From DASQFQ01 sp038238015 (lineage in GTDB: Bacteria > Actinomycetota > Thermoleophilia > Solirubrobacterales > Solirubrobacteraceae), in assembly GCA_038238015.1 (NCBI GenBank), contig JBBRYA010000012.1:4439-68438 (forward strand): DNA of 64,000 bases, in the 5' to 3' direction. Position numbers and translations under genes: made by a program. Each line of letters starts with the position of its first letter. Positions within the stretch are counted from its first letter, which is position 1. The notes under the pieces are model-generated. The model worked only from the letters and a program-made list of their open reading frames with translations, was not told where the DNA came from and did not search any database. This document shows positions 1 to 8,802 of the stretch, in pieces.

Positions 1-207
1 GACTTCACGCGGGCCGCCGTTGACCTCGGGATCGGCTACCTCGGCGTGTGCTGTGGCGCCGCGCCACACCACATCCGCAGCATGGCCGAGGCGCTCGGGC
101 GCACGCCGCCGGCCAGCCGCTACTCGGCCGACATGTCCAAGCACGCCTACCTGGGCTCCGCCGAGGCGCTCAAGGAGGCCAACCTGTCCTACGCCAAGGA
201 CCTCTGA
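1..207 (+). CDS. Homocysteine/betaine S-methyltransferase-like protein, C-terminal fragment
   Basis: Only the last 68 codons are inside the window; the 5' part lies to the left. The frame reads GVCCGAAPHHIR near its start, the C-terminal zinc-ligand motif of the homocysteine S-methyltransferase (BHMT/MetH N-domain) family, followed by a helix with MAEALGR. Such enzymes move a methyl group from betaine, S-methylmethionine or methyl-folate to homocysteine. The sarcosine oxidase delta gene begins three bases after its stop, so it is very likely the upstream gene of the same operon and fits betaine to dimethylglycine demethylation. The substrate cannot be told from this fragment. Confidence 0.75.
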   Translation, partial: DFTRAAVDLGIGYLGVCCGAAPHHIRSMAEALGRTPPASRYSADMSKHAYLGSAEALKEANLSYAKDL

Positions 208-209
208 GG

Positions 210-476
210 GTGTCCTTCGTGCTCGCCTGCCCGGTCTGCGGGACCCGCGAGGTCACCGACTTCCGCTACGGCGGCGAGCTCAACCCGCGGCCGGCCGCGG
301 GCTCGGCCCCGAGCCCGCGGGAGCTCAACGCGTACAACTACTTCCGCCGCAACGTCGCGGGCGTGCAGCGGGAGTGGTGGAACCACCGCTCGGGCTGCCG
401 CTCGTGGTTCGTGGCCGAGCGCGACACGCGCACCAACGAGGTGCTCTCCACCGCGCTGCCGGAAGCGCGGCCGTGA
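210..476 (+). CDS. soxD: Sarcosine oxidase delta subunit
   Basis: 88-residue protein starting at GTG 210. It has the delta-subunit signature: an N-terminal CPVCG zinc half-site at residues 7-11, DFRYGGE, a central aromatic stretch ending in WWNHRSGC, and RDT-TNEV near the C-terminus. In heterotetrameric sarcosine oxidase this small zinc-binding subunit supports assembly with alpha. The length matches the family (about 85-100 aa). Its stop overlaps the GTG start of the alpha gene by 4 nt, so translation is probably coupled. GTG 210 was chosen because the zinc motif begins six residues later, as usual in the family. Confidence 0.9.
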   Translation: MSFVLACPVCGTREVTDFRYGGELNPRPAAGSAPSPRELNAYNYFRRNVAGVQREWWNHRSGCRSWFVAERDTRTNEVLSTALPEARP

Positions 477-3352
477 ACCGGCTCCCGCCGCAGCCCGGCG
501 AGCGCATCGACCGCGCTCGGCAGGTCAGCTTCTCCTTCGACGGCAGGCGCGTGCGCGGTTACGAGGGCGACACCGTCGCCTCGGCGCTGTTCGCCTCGGG
601 CCGGCGCGTGTTCTCGCGCTCGTTCAAGTACCACCGCCCGCGCGGGCTGCTCTGCTGCGCGGGCCAGTGCCCCAACTGCCTGGTGACGGTAGACGGGGCG
701 CCCGGGGTCCGCGCGTGCACCGAGCCCGCGCGCGAGGGGATGCGCGTCGAGCATCAGAATGCGCTGCCGTCGCTGCGCTGGGACCTCATGCGCGCCGTGG
801 ACCAGCTCGGAGGCCGCCTGATGCCGGCCGGCTTCTACTACAAGACGTTCATGTGGCCGCGGCGGCTGTGGCCGCTCTATGAGCGGGTGCTCCGCGGGGC
901 CGCCGGCCTCGGGCGCGCGCCCGCCCCGCAGCAGGAGCGCGGGAGGCGCAGTGACTATCGCCGCCGCCACGCGGACGTGCTCGTCGTCGGCGGAGGGCCG
1001 GCCGGGCTGTCGGCCGCACTGCAGGCCCGCCGGCTCGGCGCGGACGTCGTGCTCGTCGACGAAGGTCCCGAGCCGGGCGGGCACCTGCTCGTCACCGGCG
1101 CCCACGAGAGGGCGCGCACGCTCGCGACCCAGGCGCGCGAGGCGGGCGTCGAGCTGCTCGCGCCCGCGGCGGCGCTGGGCTACTTCGACGGCCTCGTGCC
1201 GGTCTGGCAGGGCGACACCCTCCACCAGGTCCGGGCCGCGCAGCACGTGACCGCCACCGGCGCGATCGAGCAACCGCTCGTGTTCGCGGGCAACGATCTG
1301 CCCGGCGTGATGCTCTCCGGCGGGGCGCGGCGGCTCGCGGCGCTCTACGCCCTCCCTCCCGGCGGCACGGCGGCCGTGGCGACGGTGACCGAGGAGGGGC
1401 TCGAGGCGGCCGTCGCGCTGCTGGAGCTGGGGGTCCGCATCGCCGCCGTGGCCGATCTGCGGCGCGCGCCCGGCGGTGCCGCGCTCGAGCGCCTGGAGGC
1501 CGAGGGCGTGCCGGTCCTGCGCGGTGGCACCGTCGTCTGCGCCGAGGGCCGCAACGCGCTGCGCGGCGTCACGCTGGCCCGCGTCGACGAGCACGGGCGC
1601 CCGCACGCGGGCTCAGAGCTGCGCGTGCCCTGCGACCTGCTGATCGTCTCCGGCGGCTTTGCCCCGGCCGGATCGCTGCTCGCCCAGGCGGGCGTGAAGG
1701 CCGGATACGACGAGGCCTCGGGCGCCTTCCTTCCTCCCGCGGCGCTCCCGCCCGGCACCTACGCCGCCGGGACGGTGACCGGGCTGCGCGGCGCCGAGGC
1801 GATCGAGCTGTCGGGGCGCGTGGCCGGCGCCGAGGCGGCCCACGCCCTCGGGCTCGGCGACGCCGCCTCGCGCGAGCGCCTCGAGCAGGACCGCTCGCGA
1901 CTGGATGGGCTGCGCTCAGCGGTCCCCGAGCCCGCCGTCCCCCCGCCCTCGGCCGCCGGCGGCAAGGGAAAGTGCTTCGCCTGCCTGTGCGAGGACGTCA
2001 CCGCGGAGGAGATCCGCCACAGCGTCGAGGAGGGCTTTGACTCGATCGAGCTCTCCAAGCGCTACACGACGGTGACCATGGGCCCCTGCCAGGGGCGCAT
2101 GTGCCAGCTGCCGTCGGTCCGGCTGATGGCGCGGGAGACCGGACAGCCGCTCGCCGATGTGGGGCTGACCACCGCGCGCCCGCCGTGGTCGGCGGTGCCG
2201 CTCGGCGTGCTGGCCGGGCGGCCGTCCGAGCCCGCCAAGCGCTCGCCGCTGCACCACCGTCACCGCGAGGCCGGGGCGAGGATCAAGTGGGCGGGCGACT
2301 GGCGACGGCCCTACGACTACGGCGATCCGCACGCCGAGGCGATGGCGGTGCACGAGGCCGTGGGCGTGATCGACGTCTCGCCGCTGGGCAAGCTGCTCGT
2401 CGAGGGCCCCGACGCCGGCGCCTTCCTCGACCGCCTCTACCCCAACCGCCTCTCCACCCTCGAGCCGGGGCGCATCCGCTACGGCGTCCTGGGGTCCGAC
2501 GCCGGGCGGATCATGGACGACGGCACGGTCGCACGGCTCGGCGAGCAGAGCTTCTACGTGACCACCACCTCGAGCGGCGCGGGAGCCGTCGAGGAGTGGT
2601 TCTCCTGGTGGCAGGCGGACTGGCGCATGGAGGTCCGGGTGACCAACGTGACCCACGCGCTCGCGGCGGTCAACCTCGCCGGGCCGCGCTCGCGCGAGGT
2701 CCTCGCCGGGCTCACGTCGCTCGACTGCTCGAGCGACGCGCTCGGCTACCTCGACGCCCGCCAGGCCCACGTCGCCGGCGTGCCCTGCCTGATCCTGCGC
2801 ATCGGCTTCGTCGGCGAGCTCGGGTACGAGATCCACGTTTCCTCGGCGTTCGGCGAGCACCTCTGGGACGCGCTGCTGGAGGCCGGGTCGGGTCACGGCA
2901 TCCGCCCCTTCGGGCTCGAGCCACAGCGCCTCCTGCGGCTGCAGAAGCTGCACGTGATCGTGGGCCAGGACACCGACACGGAGTCCAACCCCTACGACGC
3001 CGCGATGCCGTGGATCGTCAAGCTCGACAAGGAGGAGGACTTCATCGGCCGCTGGGCGCTGGAGCAGACCGCCGAGCGCGGGCTCCAGACCGGGCTGGTC
3101 GGCTTCCGCGCCCGCGACGGCGTGGTGCCGGCCGAGGGCGCGGCCGTGCTCGTCGACGGCGCCCCCGCCGGCCGCGTGACGAGCTCGCGCTTCTCCCCGC
3201 GGCTCGGTGAGGTGATCGGGATGGCGTGGGTGCCGGCCGAGATGGCGGGCGACGGCGCGGAGATCACCATCTCCGACAACGGGCGGACGCTCGCGGCCAC
3301 CGTGACCACGACCCCCTTCTACGACCCGCAAGGCGCGCGGCTGCGCTCGTGA
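473..3352 (+). CDS. soxA: Sarcosine oxidase alpha subunit
   Basis: 959 residues from GTG 473. Domains in order: an N-terminal 2Fe-2S ferredoxin-like fold with clustered cysteines around residues 61-69 (CCAGQCPNC); an NAD/FAD Rossmann domain with GGGPAG near 172-177; a second cysteine-rich BFD-like segment from about 501 (CFACLCEDV) to 541 (CQGRMC); and a C-terminal GcvT-like aminomethyltransferase half from about 590 to the end that binds folate. The enzyme oxidises sarcosine to glycine and passes the methyl carbon to tetrahydrofolate as 5,10-methylene-THF, with H2O2 as by-product. It overlaps soxD and soxG by 4 nt each. Confidence 0.95.
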   Translation: MNRLPPQPGERIDRARQVSFSFDGRRVRGYEGDTVASALFASGRRVFSRSFKYHRPRGLLCCAGQCPNCLVTVDGAPGVRACTEPAREGMRVEHQNALPSLRWDLMRAVDQLGGRLMPAGFYYKTFMWPRRLWPLYERVLRGAAGLGRAPAPQQERGRRSDYRRRHADVLVVGGGPAGLSAALQARRLGADVVLVDEGPEPGGHLLVTGAHERARTLATQAREAGVELLAPAAALGYFDGLVPVWQGDTLHQVRAAQHVTATGAIEQPLVFAGNDLPGVMLSGGARRLAALYALPPGGTAAVATVTEEGLEAAVALLELGVRIAAVADLRRAPGGAALERLEAEGVPVLRGGTVVCAEGRNALRGVTLARVDEHGRPHAGSELRVPCDLLIVSGGFAPAGSLLAQAGVKAGYDEASGAFLPPAALPPGTYAAGTVTGLRGAEAIELSGRVAGAEAAHALGLGDAASRERLEQDRSRLDGLRSAVPEPAVPPPSAAGGKGKCFACLCEDVTAEEIRHSVEEGFDSIELSKRYTTVTMGPCQGRMCQLPSVRLMARETGQPLADVGLTTARPPWSAVPLGVLAGRPSEPAKRSPLHHRHREAGARIKWAGDWRRPYDYGDPHAEAMAVHEAVGVIDVSPLGKLLVEGPDAGAFLDRLYPNRLSTLEPGRIRYGVLGSDAGRIMDDGTVARLGEQSFYVTTTSSGAGAVEEWFSWWQADWRMEVRVTNVTHALAAVNLAGPRSREVLAGLTSLDCSSDALGYLDARQAHVAGVPCLILRIGFVGELGYEIHVSSAFGEHLWDALLEAGSGHGIRPFGLEPQRLLRLQKLHVIVGQDTDTESNPYDAAMPWIVKLDKEEDFIGRWALEQTAERGLQTGLVGFRARDGVVPAEGAAVLVDGAPAGRVTSSRFSPRLGEVIGMAWVPAEMAGDGAEITISDNGRTLAATVTTTPFYDPQGARLRS

Positions 3353-3987
3353 GCCTCGATTTCCTCTCCCCCGACCGCGCCCTGCCCGCCGGCGCGCACG
3401 AGCCGGTGGCCCGCAGCCCGATCGAGCCGTGCCTGCGGCGGGCGGGCGCCCGCTTCGAGCTGCGCGGCGGCTGGAGCGTGGCCACCGGCTTCGGCGACCC
3501 GGAAGCCGAGGCGCGGGCCGCGCGCTCCTCTGTGGCCGTGAGCGACCGCTCGGCGCTGGGCAAGCTCGAGGCCACGGAGCCGATGGAGCCGGGCACGGCG
3601 GTCCACGCCGAGGGCGCGTGGTGGTGCCCGCTGACCCGCGAGCGCACGCTCGTGCTCTGCCCGACGGACGCGACCGCCGGGGTTCGCGAGCGCCTCGCGG
3701 GCGTCGTCGACCTGACCAGTGGCCTGGCCGCCGTCGGCGTCGAGGGCCCGCTCGCGCGAGACCTGCTCGCGCGCCTGACGGCGCTCGACCTGCGCCCGGG
3801 CAGCGCCCCGGTGGGCGCCTTCCGGCCGGGGTCGGTGGCGCGCGTGCCGGCGATGCTGCTGCACGAGGCCGAGGACCGCTTCCTGGTGCTCTTCGGCTCC
3901 GCCCACGCGCAGTACGTGTGGGAGGTCGCCTGCGACGCCGCCGAGCCGCTCGGCGGGACGCCTGTGGGAGCCGCGGCCCATGCGTGA
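3349..3987 (+). CDS. soxG: Sarcosine oxidase gamma subunit
   Basis: 212 residues starting at GTG 3349, overlapping the end of soxA by 4 nt (GTGA) and the start of soxB by 8 nt. Gamma subunits are poorly conserved and distantly GcvT-like. Here the supporting features are its place between alpha and beta genes, the normal length (about 190-220 aa), the opening SPIEPCLRRAGARFELR and the later DLTSGLAAVGVEGPLARDLL, which resembles the GcvT-type hydrophobic core. Recognition rests largely on context plus this weak similarity. No signal peptide or membrane segment is visible. Confidence 0.85.
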   Translation: MSLDFLSPDRALPAGAHEPVARSPIEPCLRRAGARFELRGGWSVATGFGDPEAEARAARSSVAVSDRSALGKLEATEPMEPGTAVHAEGAWWCPLTRERTLVLCPTDATAGVRERLAGVVDLTSGLAAVGVEGPLARDLLARLTALDLRPGSAPVGAFRPGSVARVPAMLLHEAEDRFLVLFGSAHAQYVWEVACDAAEPLGGTPVGAAAHA

Positions 3988-5191
3988 CCTGTTCCGGCGC
4001 CGGCGCATGTGGCGCCCGCGCTCCGAGCTCAAGCCCAGCTACGACGTGGTCATCGTCGGCGGTGGCTCGCACGGGCTCGCCGCGGCCTACTACCTCGGCA
4101 AGCGCGGGATCAAGGACGTCGCCGTGCTCGAGCAGGGCTACATCGGCTCGGGGGCGGCTGGACGCAACACGACGATCCTGCGCTCGAACTACAAGACGCC
4201 AGAGGGCGCGCGCTTCTACGACGCGAGCCTCGAGCTCTACGACGGGCTCTCGCTCGACCTCGGCTACAACGTGCTGTTCTCGCGCCGCGGGCACCTCACG
4301 CTCGCCCACTCCGATCGCGCCGCGGCGGTCATGCAGGAGCGCGCGGAGGTCAACCGCCTGCTCGGCATCGACTCGCGGGTCATCGGCCCCGAGGAGATCA
4401 AGCGCCTCGCGCCGGCCATGCACGTCGGCCCCGACGCCGTGCACCCGATCGAGGCGGCGCTCTACCACCCGCCCGGTGGTGTGATCCGCCACGACGCGGT
4501 GGTCTGGGGCTTCGCCCGCGGCGCCGACCGCGGCGGCGCGGAGATCCACCCCTACACCAAGGTCACCGGGATCGAGCGCTCCAACGGCGCGGTCTCCGGG
4601 GTGCGCACCACCCGCGGCGACATCGCCACGCGGACGGTCCTGAACTGCACGGCGGGCTGGAGCACGACCGTCGCCGACATGGCCGGCGTGGCGCTGCCGA
4701 TCACGACGCACATCCTCCAGGCCTTCGTCACCGAGCCGCTCAAGCCGTTCCTCGACGCCGTGATCGTCTCCTCGCAGATGCACGTCTACATCAGCCAGAC
4801 CGACCGCGGCGAGGTGCTGATCGGGGCCGAGATCGAGCCCTGGACCACCTACCGCCAGACCGGCACGCTGAACTTCCTGCAGGAGTCCTGCCGCCATGCG
4901 CTGGAGCTGTTCCCGCAGCTGGAGACCTCGCGGATGCTGCGCTCGTGGGCCGGGCTGTGCGACATCTCGCCGGACTACAGCCCGATCCTGGGCGAGACCG
5001 AGGTCGCGGGCTTCCACCTCTCGGCGGGGTGGGGCACCTACGGCTTCAAGGCGGCGCCGATCGTGGGCTCGACGCTCGCCGAGCTCGTCGACACCGGCCG
5101 CACGCCCCAGCTGATCGAGCCGTTCAGGCTCGAGCGCTTCTACGAGGACCGGCTCGTCTCCGAGCTCGGCGCGGCAGCCGTGAGCCATTGA
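3980..5191 (+). CDS. soxB: Sarcosine oxidase beta subunit
   Basis: 403 residues from ATG 3980. A basic N-terminus (MRDLFRRRRMWRPRSELK) is followed by a dinucleotide-binding motif VVIVGGGSHGLAAAYYL at about residues 27-43 and EQGYIGSGAAGRNTTILRSNY, typical of beta subunits that bind FAD noncovalently and FMN covalently. The C-terminus has WAGLCDISPDYSPILGE and GWGTYGFKAAP, the family flavin-contact region. Beta carries the site where sarcosine is oxidised. In most described operons beta comes first (B-D-A-G); here it is last (D-A-G-B), an uncommon order. Confidence 0.93.
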   Translation: MRDLFRRRRMWRPRSELKPSYDVVIVGGGSHGLAAAYYLGKRGIKDVAVLEQGYIGSGAAGRNTTILRSNYKTPEGARFYDASLELYDGLSLDLGYNVLFSRRGHLTLAHSDRAAAVMQERAEVNRLLGIDSRVIGPEEIKRLAPAMHVGPDAVHPIEAALYHPPGGVIRHDAVVWGFARGADRGGAEIHPYTKVTGIERSNGAVSGVRTTRGDIATRTVLNCTAGWSTTVADMAGVALPITTHILQAFVTEPLKPFLDAVIVSSQMHVYISQTDRGEVLIGAEIEPWTTYRQTGTLNFLQESCRHALELFPQLETSRMLRSWAGLCDISPDYSPILGETEVAGFHLSAGWGTYGFKAAPIVGSTLAELVDTGRTPQLIEPFRLERFYEDRLVSELGAAAVSH

Positions 5192-5212
5192 CCAGGAACG
5201 GTGCGTGAGTCC

Positions 5213-6892
5213 ATGAAGAGCAGTCTCGAGATCGCCCAGGACGCAGAGCTGCGGCCCATCGACGCCCTGGCGGCGGAGCTCGGGCTCGAGCCCGACGAGG
5301 TCGAGCCCTACGGGCGCTACAAGGCCAAGGTCGGCCTGTCTGCGCTGCAGCGGCTGAGCCACGTCCCCGACGGCAAGCTCGTCTGTGTCGCCGGGATGAC
5401 GCCGACCCGGGCCGGGGAGGGCAAGACCACCACCGCGGTATCGCTCACGCAGGGCCTCGGCGTGATCGGCCAGTCGCCGGTGCTGTGCCTCCGCGAGCCC
5501 TCGCTGGGCCCAGTGTTCGGCATCAAGGGCGGGGCGGCCGGGGGCGGACTCGCCCAGGTCGTGCCGATGGAGGACCTCAACCTGCACTTCACGGGCGACA
5601 TCCACGCCGTCGCGGCGGCCAACAACCTCCTGGCCGCGATGCTCGACGCGTCGATCCTGCACGGCAACCCGCACAACATCGACCCGCTGTCGGTGACCTG
5701 GCGCCGCGCCGTCGACATGAACGATCGCGCCCTGCGCCAGGTGACCGTCGGGCTCGGCGGCCGCGCCAACGGCTACCCGCGCGAGTCGGGCTTCGACATC
5801 ACCGCCGCGTCGGAGGTGATGGCGGTCCTGGCCGTCGCGCGCGACCTGCAGGACCTGCGCAGCCGCCTCGGGGCAATCACGGTGGCCCACTCCTTCGACG
5901 GCGGCAAGCCGGTGACAGCCGAGGACCTGCGCGCCGCCGGCGCCATGACCGTGCTGCTCAAGGACGCCATCAAGCCCAACCTCATCCAGACTCTCGAGGG
6001 GCAGCCGTGCCTGATGCACGCGGGGCCCTTCGCGAACATCGCGCACGGCAACTCCTCGCTGATCGCCGACCTGATCGGCCTCAAGCTGGGCGATTACGTC
6101 GTGACGGAGTCGGGCTTCGGCTCGGACATGGGCATGGAGAAGTTCATGGACATCGTCTGCCGGGTCGGCGGTCTCGTCCCCAGCGCGGTCGTGCTCACGG
6201 TCACGGTCCGCGCGACCAAGCACCACGGCGGCCTCCCCGAGGACCCGCGCTCCGACGGCGCCCTGTCGCGCCGGTCGCTGGAGGCGGGCTGCGAGAACAT
6301 CCGCCGCCACCTCGCCATCGTCGCCGCCTTCGGGGTGCCGTGCGTCGTCGCCGTCAACCGCCGGCCCGACGACAGCGACGCCGACGTGGAGCTGGTCGGG
6401 CGCCTCGCGCTCGAGGCCGGAGCGCACGCCGCCGAGGTCAACGAGGGCTTCGCCGCCGGCGGCCCCGGCGCCGCCAGGCTGGCGGAGGCGGTGGTCGACG
6501 CCTGCGAGCAGCCGTCGAGCTTCCGCTACCTCTACGACGACCACGAGCCGATCCGCGACAAGATCGAGGCGATCGCCCGCCGCGTCTACGGCGCCGCCGA
6601 TGTCTACTTCTACCCCGAGGCCGAGCGCAAGATCGACCAGTTCCACGCCGACGGCCTCGACCGGCTGCCCGTCTGCATGGCCAAGACGCACCTGTCGCTG
6701 TCGGCGGACCCCTCGCTGCTCAACGCGCCGGAGGGCTTCACGCTGCCGGTGCGCGACGTCCGCGCGTACACCGGGGCGGGATGGCTCGTGCCGCTCTGCG
6801 GGGACGTCCAGCAGATGCCCGGCCTGGGGACCTCCCCGGCGGCCTTCAACGTGGACATCGACGCTGATGGGCGGACCGTTGGCCTCTTCTGA
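5213..6892 (+). CDS. fhs: Formate-tetrahydrofolate ligase
   Basis: 559 residues, the normal length. ATG 5213 is preferred over GTG 5201 because MKSSLEIAQDAELRPI matches the usual start of the family. The nucleotide motif TPTRAGEGKTTT lies at about residues 62-73, followed by REPSLGPVFGIKGGAAGGG, both diagnostic. The enzyme makes 10-formyl-THF from formate, ATP and THF, or runs in reverse to release formate and ATP. Lying 21 nt after soxB and overlapping a cyclohydrolase gene, it most likely handles one-carbon units released by sarcosine oxidation. A methylene-THF dehydrogenase gene is not in the window. Confidence 0.95.
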   Translation: MKSSLEIAQDAELRPIDALAAELGLEPDEVEPYGRYKAKVGLSALQRLSHVPDGKLVCVAGMTPTRAGEGKTTTAVSLTQGLGVIGQSPVLCLREPSLGPVFGIKGGAAGGGLAQVVPMEDLNLHFTGDIHAVAAANNLLAAMLDASILHGNPHNIDPLSVTWRRAVDMNDRALRQVTVGLGGRANGYPRESGFDITAASEVMAVLAVARDLQDLRSRLGAITVAHSFDGGKPVTAEDLRAAGAMTVLLKDAIKPNLIQTLEGQPCLMHAGPFANIAHGNSSLIADLIGLKLGDYVVTESGFGSDMGMEKFMDIVCRVGGLVPSAVVLTVTVRATKHHGGLPEDPRSDGALSRRSLEAGCENIRRHLAIVAAFGVPCVVAVNRRPDDSDADVELVGRLALEAGAHAAEVNEGFAAGGPGAARLAEAVVDACEQPSSFRYLYDDHEPIRDKIEAIARRVYGAADVYFYPEAERKIDQFHADGLDRLPVCMAKTHLSLSADPSLLNAPEGFTLPVRDVRAYTGAGWLVPLCGDVQQMPGLGTSPAAFNVDIDADGRTVGLF

Positions 6893-7478
6893 GCTCGCCG
6901 TGGGCGCCGAGGACCTGCTCGCGCGCATCGCCGCTCCAACGCCCGCGCCCGGCGCCGGTGCGGCGGCCGCGCTGGCCTGCGGCCTGGCCGCGGCGCTGGT
7001 CGAGAAGGCGTGCGCCGTCGCGCTGGGCCACGAGCATCCGCCGGCCGGCCGCGAGAGCCTGCGCGAGCTACGCGAGCGCGCCGCCGCGAGCCGGGCACGC
7101 GCCCCGCAGCTCGCCGACGAGGACGCCGCTGTCTACGAGCAGGTGATCGACGCGCTGCGCCGGCCCCACGACGATCCTGCGCGCGCGGAGCGCGTCGCCG
7201 CGGCGCTGTCGCAGGCCGCCGCCGTGCCGCTCGCGATCGCCGCCGAGGCCGCCGCGGTGACCGAGGCGGGCGCCGGGGCTGCCGCGCTCGTGCGCGCTCC
7301 GCTCGGCGGCGAGGCCGTGGCGGGCGTGCTGCTGGCCGAGGCCGCGAGCCGCGCAGCGGCCGCGCTGGTCGTCATCGACCTCGAAGGACACCCCGACGAC
7401 GCGCGCGTCGCGCGCGCCGGGGAGCTCGCCCGGCGCGCCGCGGCGGGGCGCGAGCGCGCCGAGGAGGCGATCCGATGA
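6867..7478 (+). CDS. fchA: Cyclodeaminase/cyclohydrolase family protein, probable methenyl-THF cyclohydrolase
   Basis: 203 residues, all-helical and very Ala-rich, of the FTCD C-terminal (cyclodeaminase) family: LLARIAAPTPAPGAGAAAAL near the start, then VEKACAVALG and an AVPLAIAAEAA helix. Stand-alone members act as formiminotetrahydrofolate cyclodeaminase or methenyl-THF cyclohydrolase (FchA). Next to fhs the cyclohydrolase role (methenyl-THF to 10-formyl-THF) is the better inference. ATG 6867 overlaps fhs by 26 nt; a TTG at 6879 is an alternative start. Its last codons overlap the next gene by 4 nt (ATGA). Confidence 0.8.
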   Translation: MGGPLASSELAVGAEDLLARIAAPTPAPGAGAAAALACGLAAALVEKACAVALGHEHPPAGRESLRELRERAAASRARAPQLADEDAAVYEQVIDALRRPHDDPARAERVAAALSQAAAVPLAIAAEAAAVTEAGAGAAALVRAPLGGEAVAGVLLAEAASRAAAALVVIDLEGHPDDARVARAGELARRAAAGRERAEEAIR

Positions 7479-8794
7479 GCACCACGGCGCTGCCCAAGTC
7501 GGTCCGTCACCTGGTCGTCGGCGCCGGCATCCACGGGCTCTCGACGGCGTGGCACCTGGCCAGGCAGCTGCGGGCCAGCGGCGAGGGCACGGGTGAGGAC
7601 GTGCTCGTCCTCGACAAGACGGCGATGGGGGCGGGTGCCTCGGGCATCGCCTGCGGCGTCGTGCGCAACAACTACTTCCAGCCGGCGATGTCGGAGCTGA
7701 TGGCCGCCTGCGTGGAGATCTGGGAGGCCAACGCGCAGCGCCTGCACTACCACGGCGCCGGCTACGTCGCGCTCGGCCCGCCGGCCCAGGAGGGCGACCT
7801 GATCGAGGTCTACGAGCGCCAGCAGCGCATCGGCTACCGCTCAGAGCTCTATCTCGGCGAGCGCGAGGTGGCCGCCCACATGCGCGAGCTGTTCCCCGAC
7901 TGGCGCGCGCCCGGGCTGTCCGTCTGCCTGCACGAGCGCCAAGGCGGCTTCGCCTTCAACATCGAGTCGGTCCGCGGCCTCGCCGAGCTGGCCGAGGCGG
8001 AGGGCGCGCGGATCCTCGAGGGCGTCGCCGTGACCGGCTTCGAGCTCGACGGCTCCGGGGCCGTCACGAAGGTGGCGACCGACCACGGCGTGATCGAGGT
8101 CGAGCAGGTCGTCGTGGCGGTCGGCCCGTGGGTCAAGCAGCTCTGGGAGCTGCTCGAGCTGCCCCAGCGCCTGGACGTGCACACCCCCGACGGCCAGCTG
8201 GCGCGAGACCAGGAGATGTGGACCTACTGGTACCTGCAGGAGGGCGAGGTCACCGTCGACCCGTCGCTGTTCGCCACGGCCGCCGGCGAGCTGCCGCCCG
8301 TGCTGCACGTCGACAGCCACGCGCCGCTGCGCGACGACGGCGGCCGCCTGATCACCGAGGACCCCTGGGGGGTCTACTTCAAGCGCGACCGCCACGGCGT
8401 GCAGGGCGGGGCCTCCCCCGTCCGCCGCGGGCACGAGTTCGCGATCGACCCCTACCCCGGTGCGAGCGTCGAGGAGGACTTCGCCGACATGTGGGTGGCG
8501 GCGCTGTCGCACTGCATGGGCCGCTTCGAGGGGACACGGGCGAGCTTCCGCGACGTCCGCTCGGGCGGCGTCGGGGCCTTCACGGTCGACAACTTCCCGG
8601 TGATCGATGCGATGCGCCCCAACGTCCACGTGATCGCGGACTCAAACCACGGCTACAAGATGATCGCGATCGGGCGGGAAGTCGCGCGCATGGTGCTCGG
8701 CGAGCACTCCAGCCTGATGCATCCCTTCCGCTACGAGCGCTTCGCGACGGGCGACCTTCACCCCGTCTCGAACAGCCCGTACCCCTGGAGCTGA
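7475..8794 (+). CDS. FAD-dependent amine oxidoreductase (DAO family)
   Basis: 439 residues from ATG 7475. The N-terminal Rossmann motif LVVGAGIHGLSTAWHLA lies at about residues 13-29, then DKTAMGAGASGIACGVVRNNY, the region that in SoxB/MSOX-type enzymes contacts FAD. The C-terminus has RSGGVGAFTVDNFPVID and DSNHGYKMIAIGREVARM, the conserved DAO-family end. It is a single-domain protein without a GcvT half, so it is not a complete dimethylglycine dehydrogenase. By location in the sox-fhs-fchA operon it probably oxidises another N-methylated amine such as dimethylglycine or N-methylproline; the substrate is inference. Confidence 0.8.
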   Translation: MSTTALPKSVRHLVVGAGIHGLSTAWHLARQLRASGEGTGEDVLVLDKTAMGAGASGIACGVVRNNYFQPAMSELMAACVEIWEANAQRLHYHGAGYVALGPPAQEGDLIEVYERQQRIGYRSELYLGEREVAAHMRELFPDWRAPGLSVCLHERQGGFAFNIESVRGLAELAEAEGARILEGVAVTGFELDGSGAVTKVATDHGVIEVEQVVVAVGPWVKQLWELLELPQRLDVHTPDGQLARDQEMWTYWYLQEGEVTVDPSLFATAAGELPPVLHVDSHAPLRDDGGRLITEDPWGVYFKRDRHGVQGGASPVRRGHEFAIDPYPGASVEEDFADMWVAALSHCMGRFEGTRASFRDVRSGGVGAFTVDNFPVIDAMRPNVHVIADSNHGYKMIAIGREVARMVLGEHSSLMHPFRYERFATGDLHPVSNSPYPWS

Positions 8795-8802
8795 CGACTG
8801 AG

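Noticed and set aside
1916..6928. A very long open frame on the minus strand opposite the sox and fhs genes
   Set aside because: It is the antisense shadow of strongly conserved plus-strand genes in GC-rich DNA, made of Arg, Ala, Gly and His repeats without any domain. Similar shadows at 338-1606, 14831-15658 (plus, opposite the exchanger), 19389-21608, 22962-24809, 34747-36036 upstream of the glycosylase, and 36833-37831 were dropped for the same reason.
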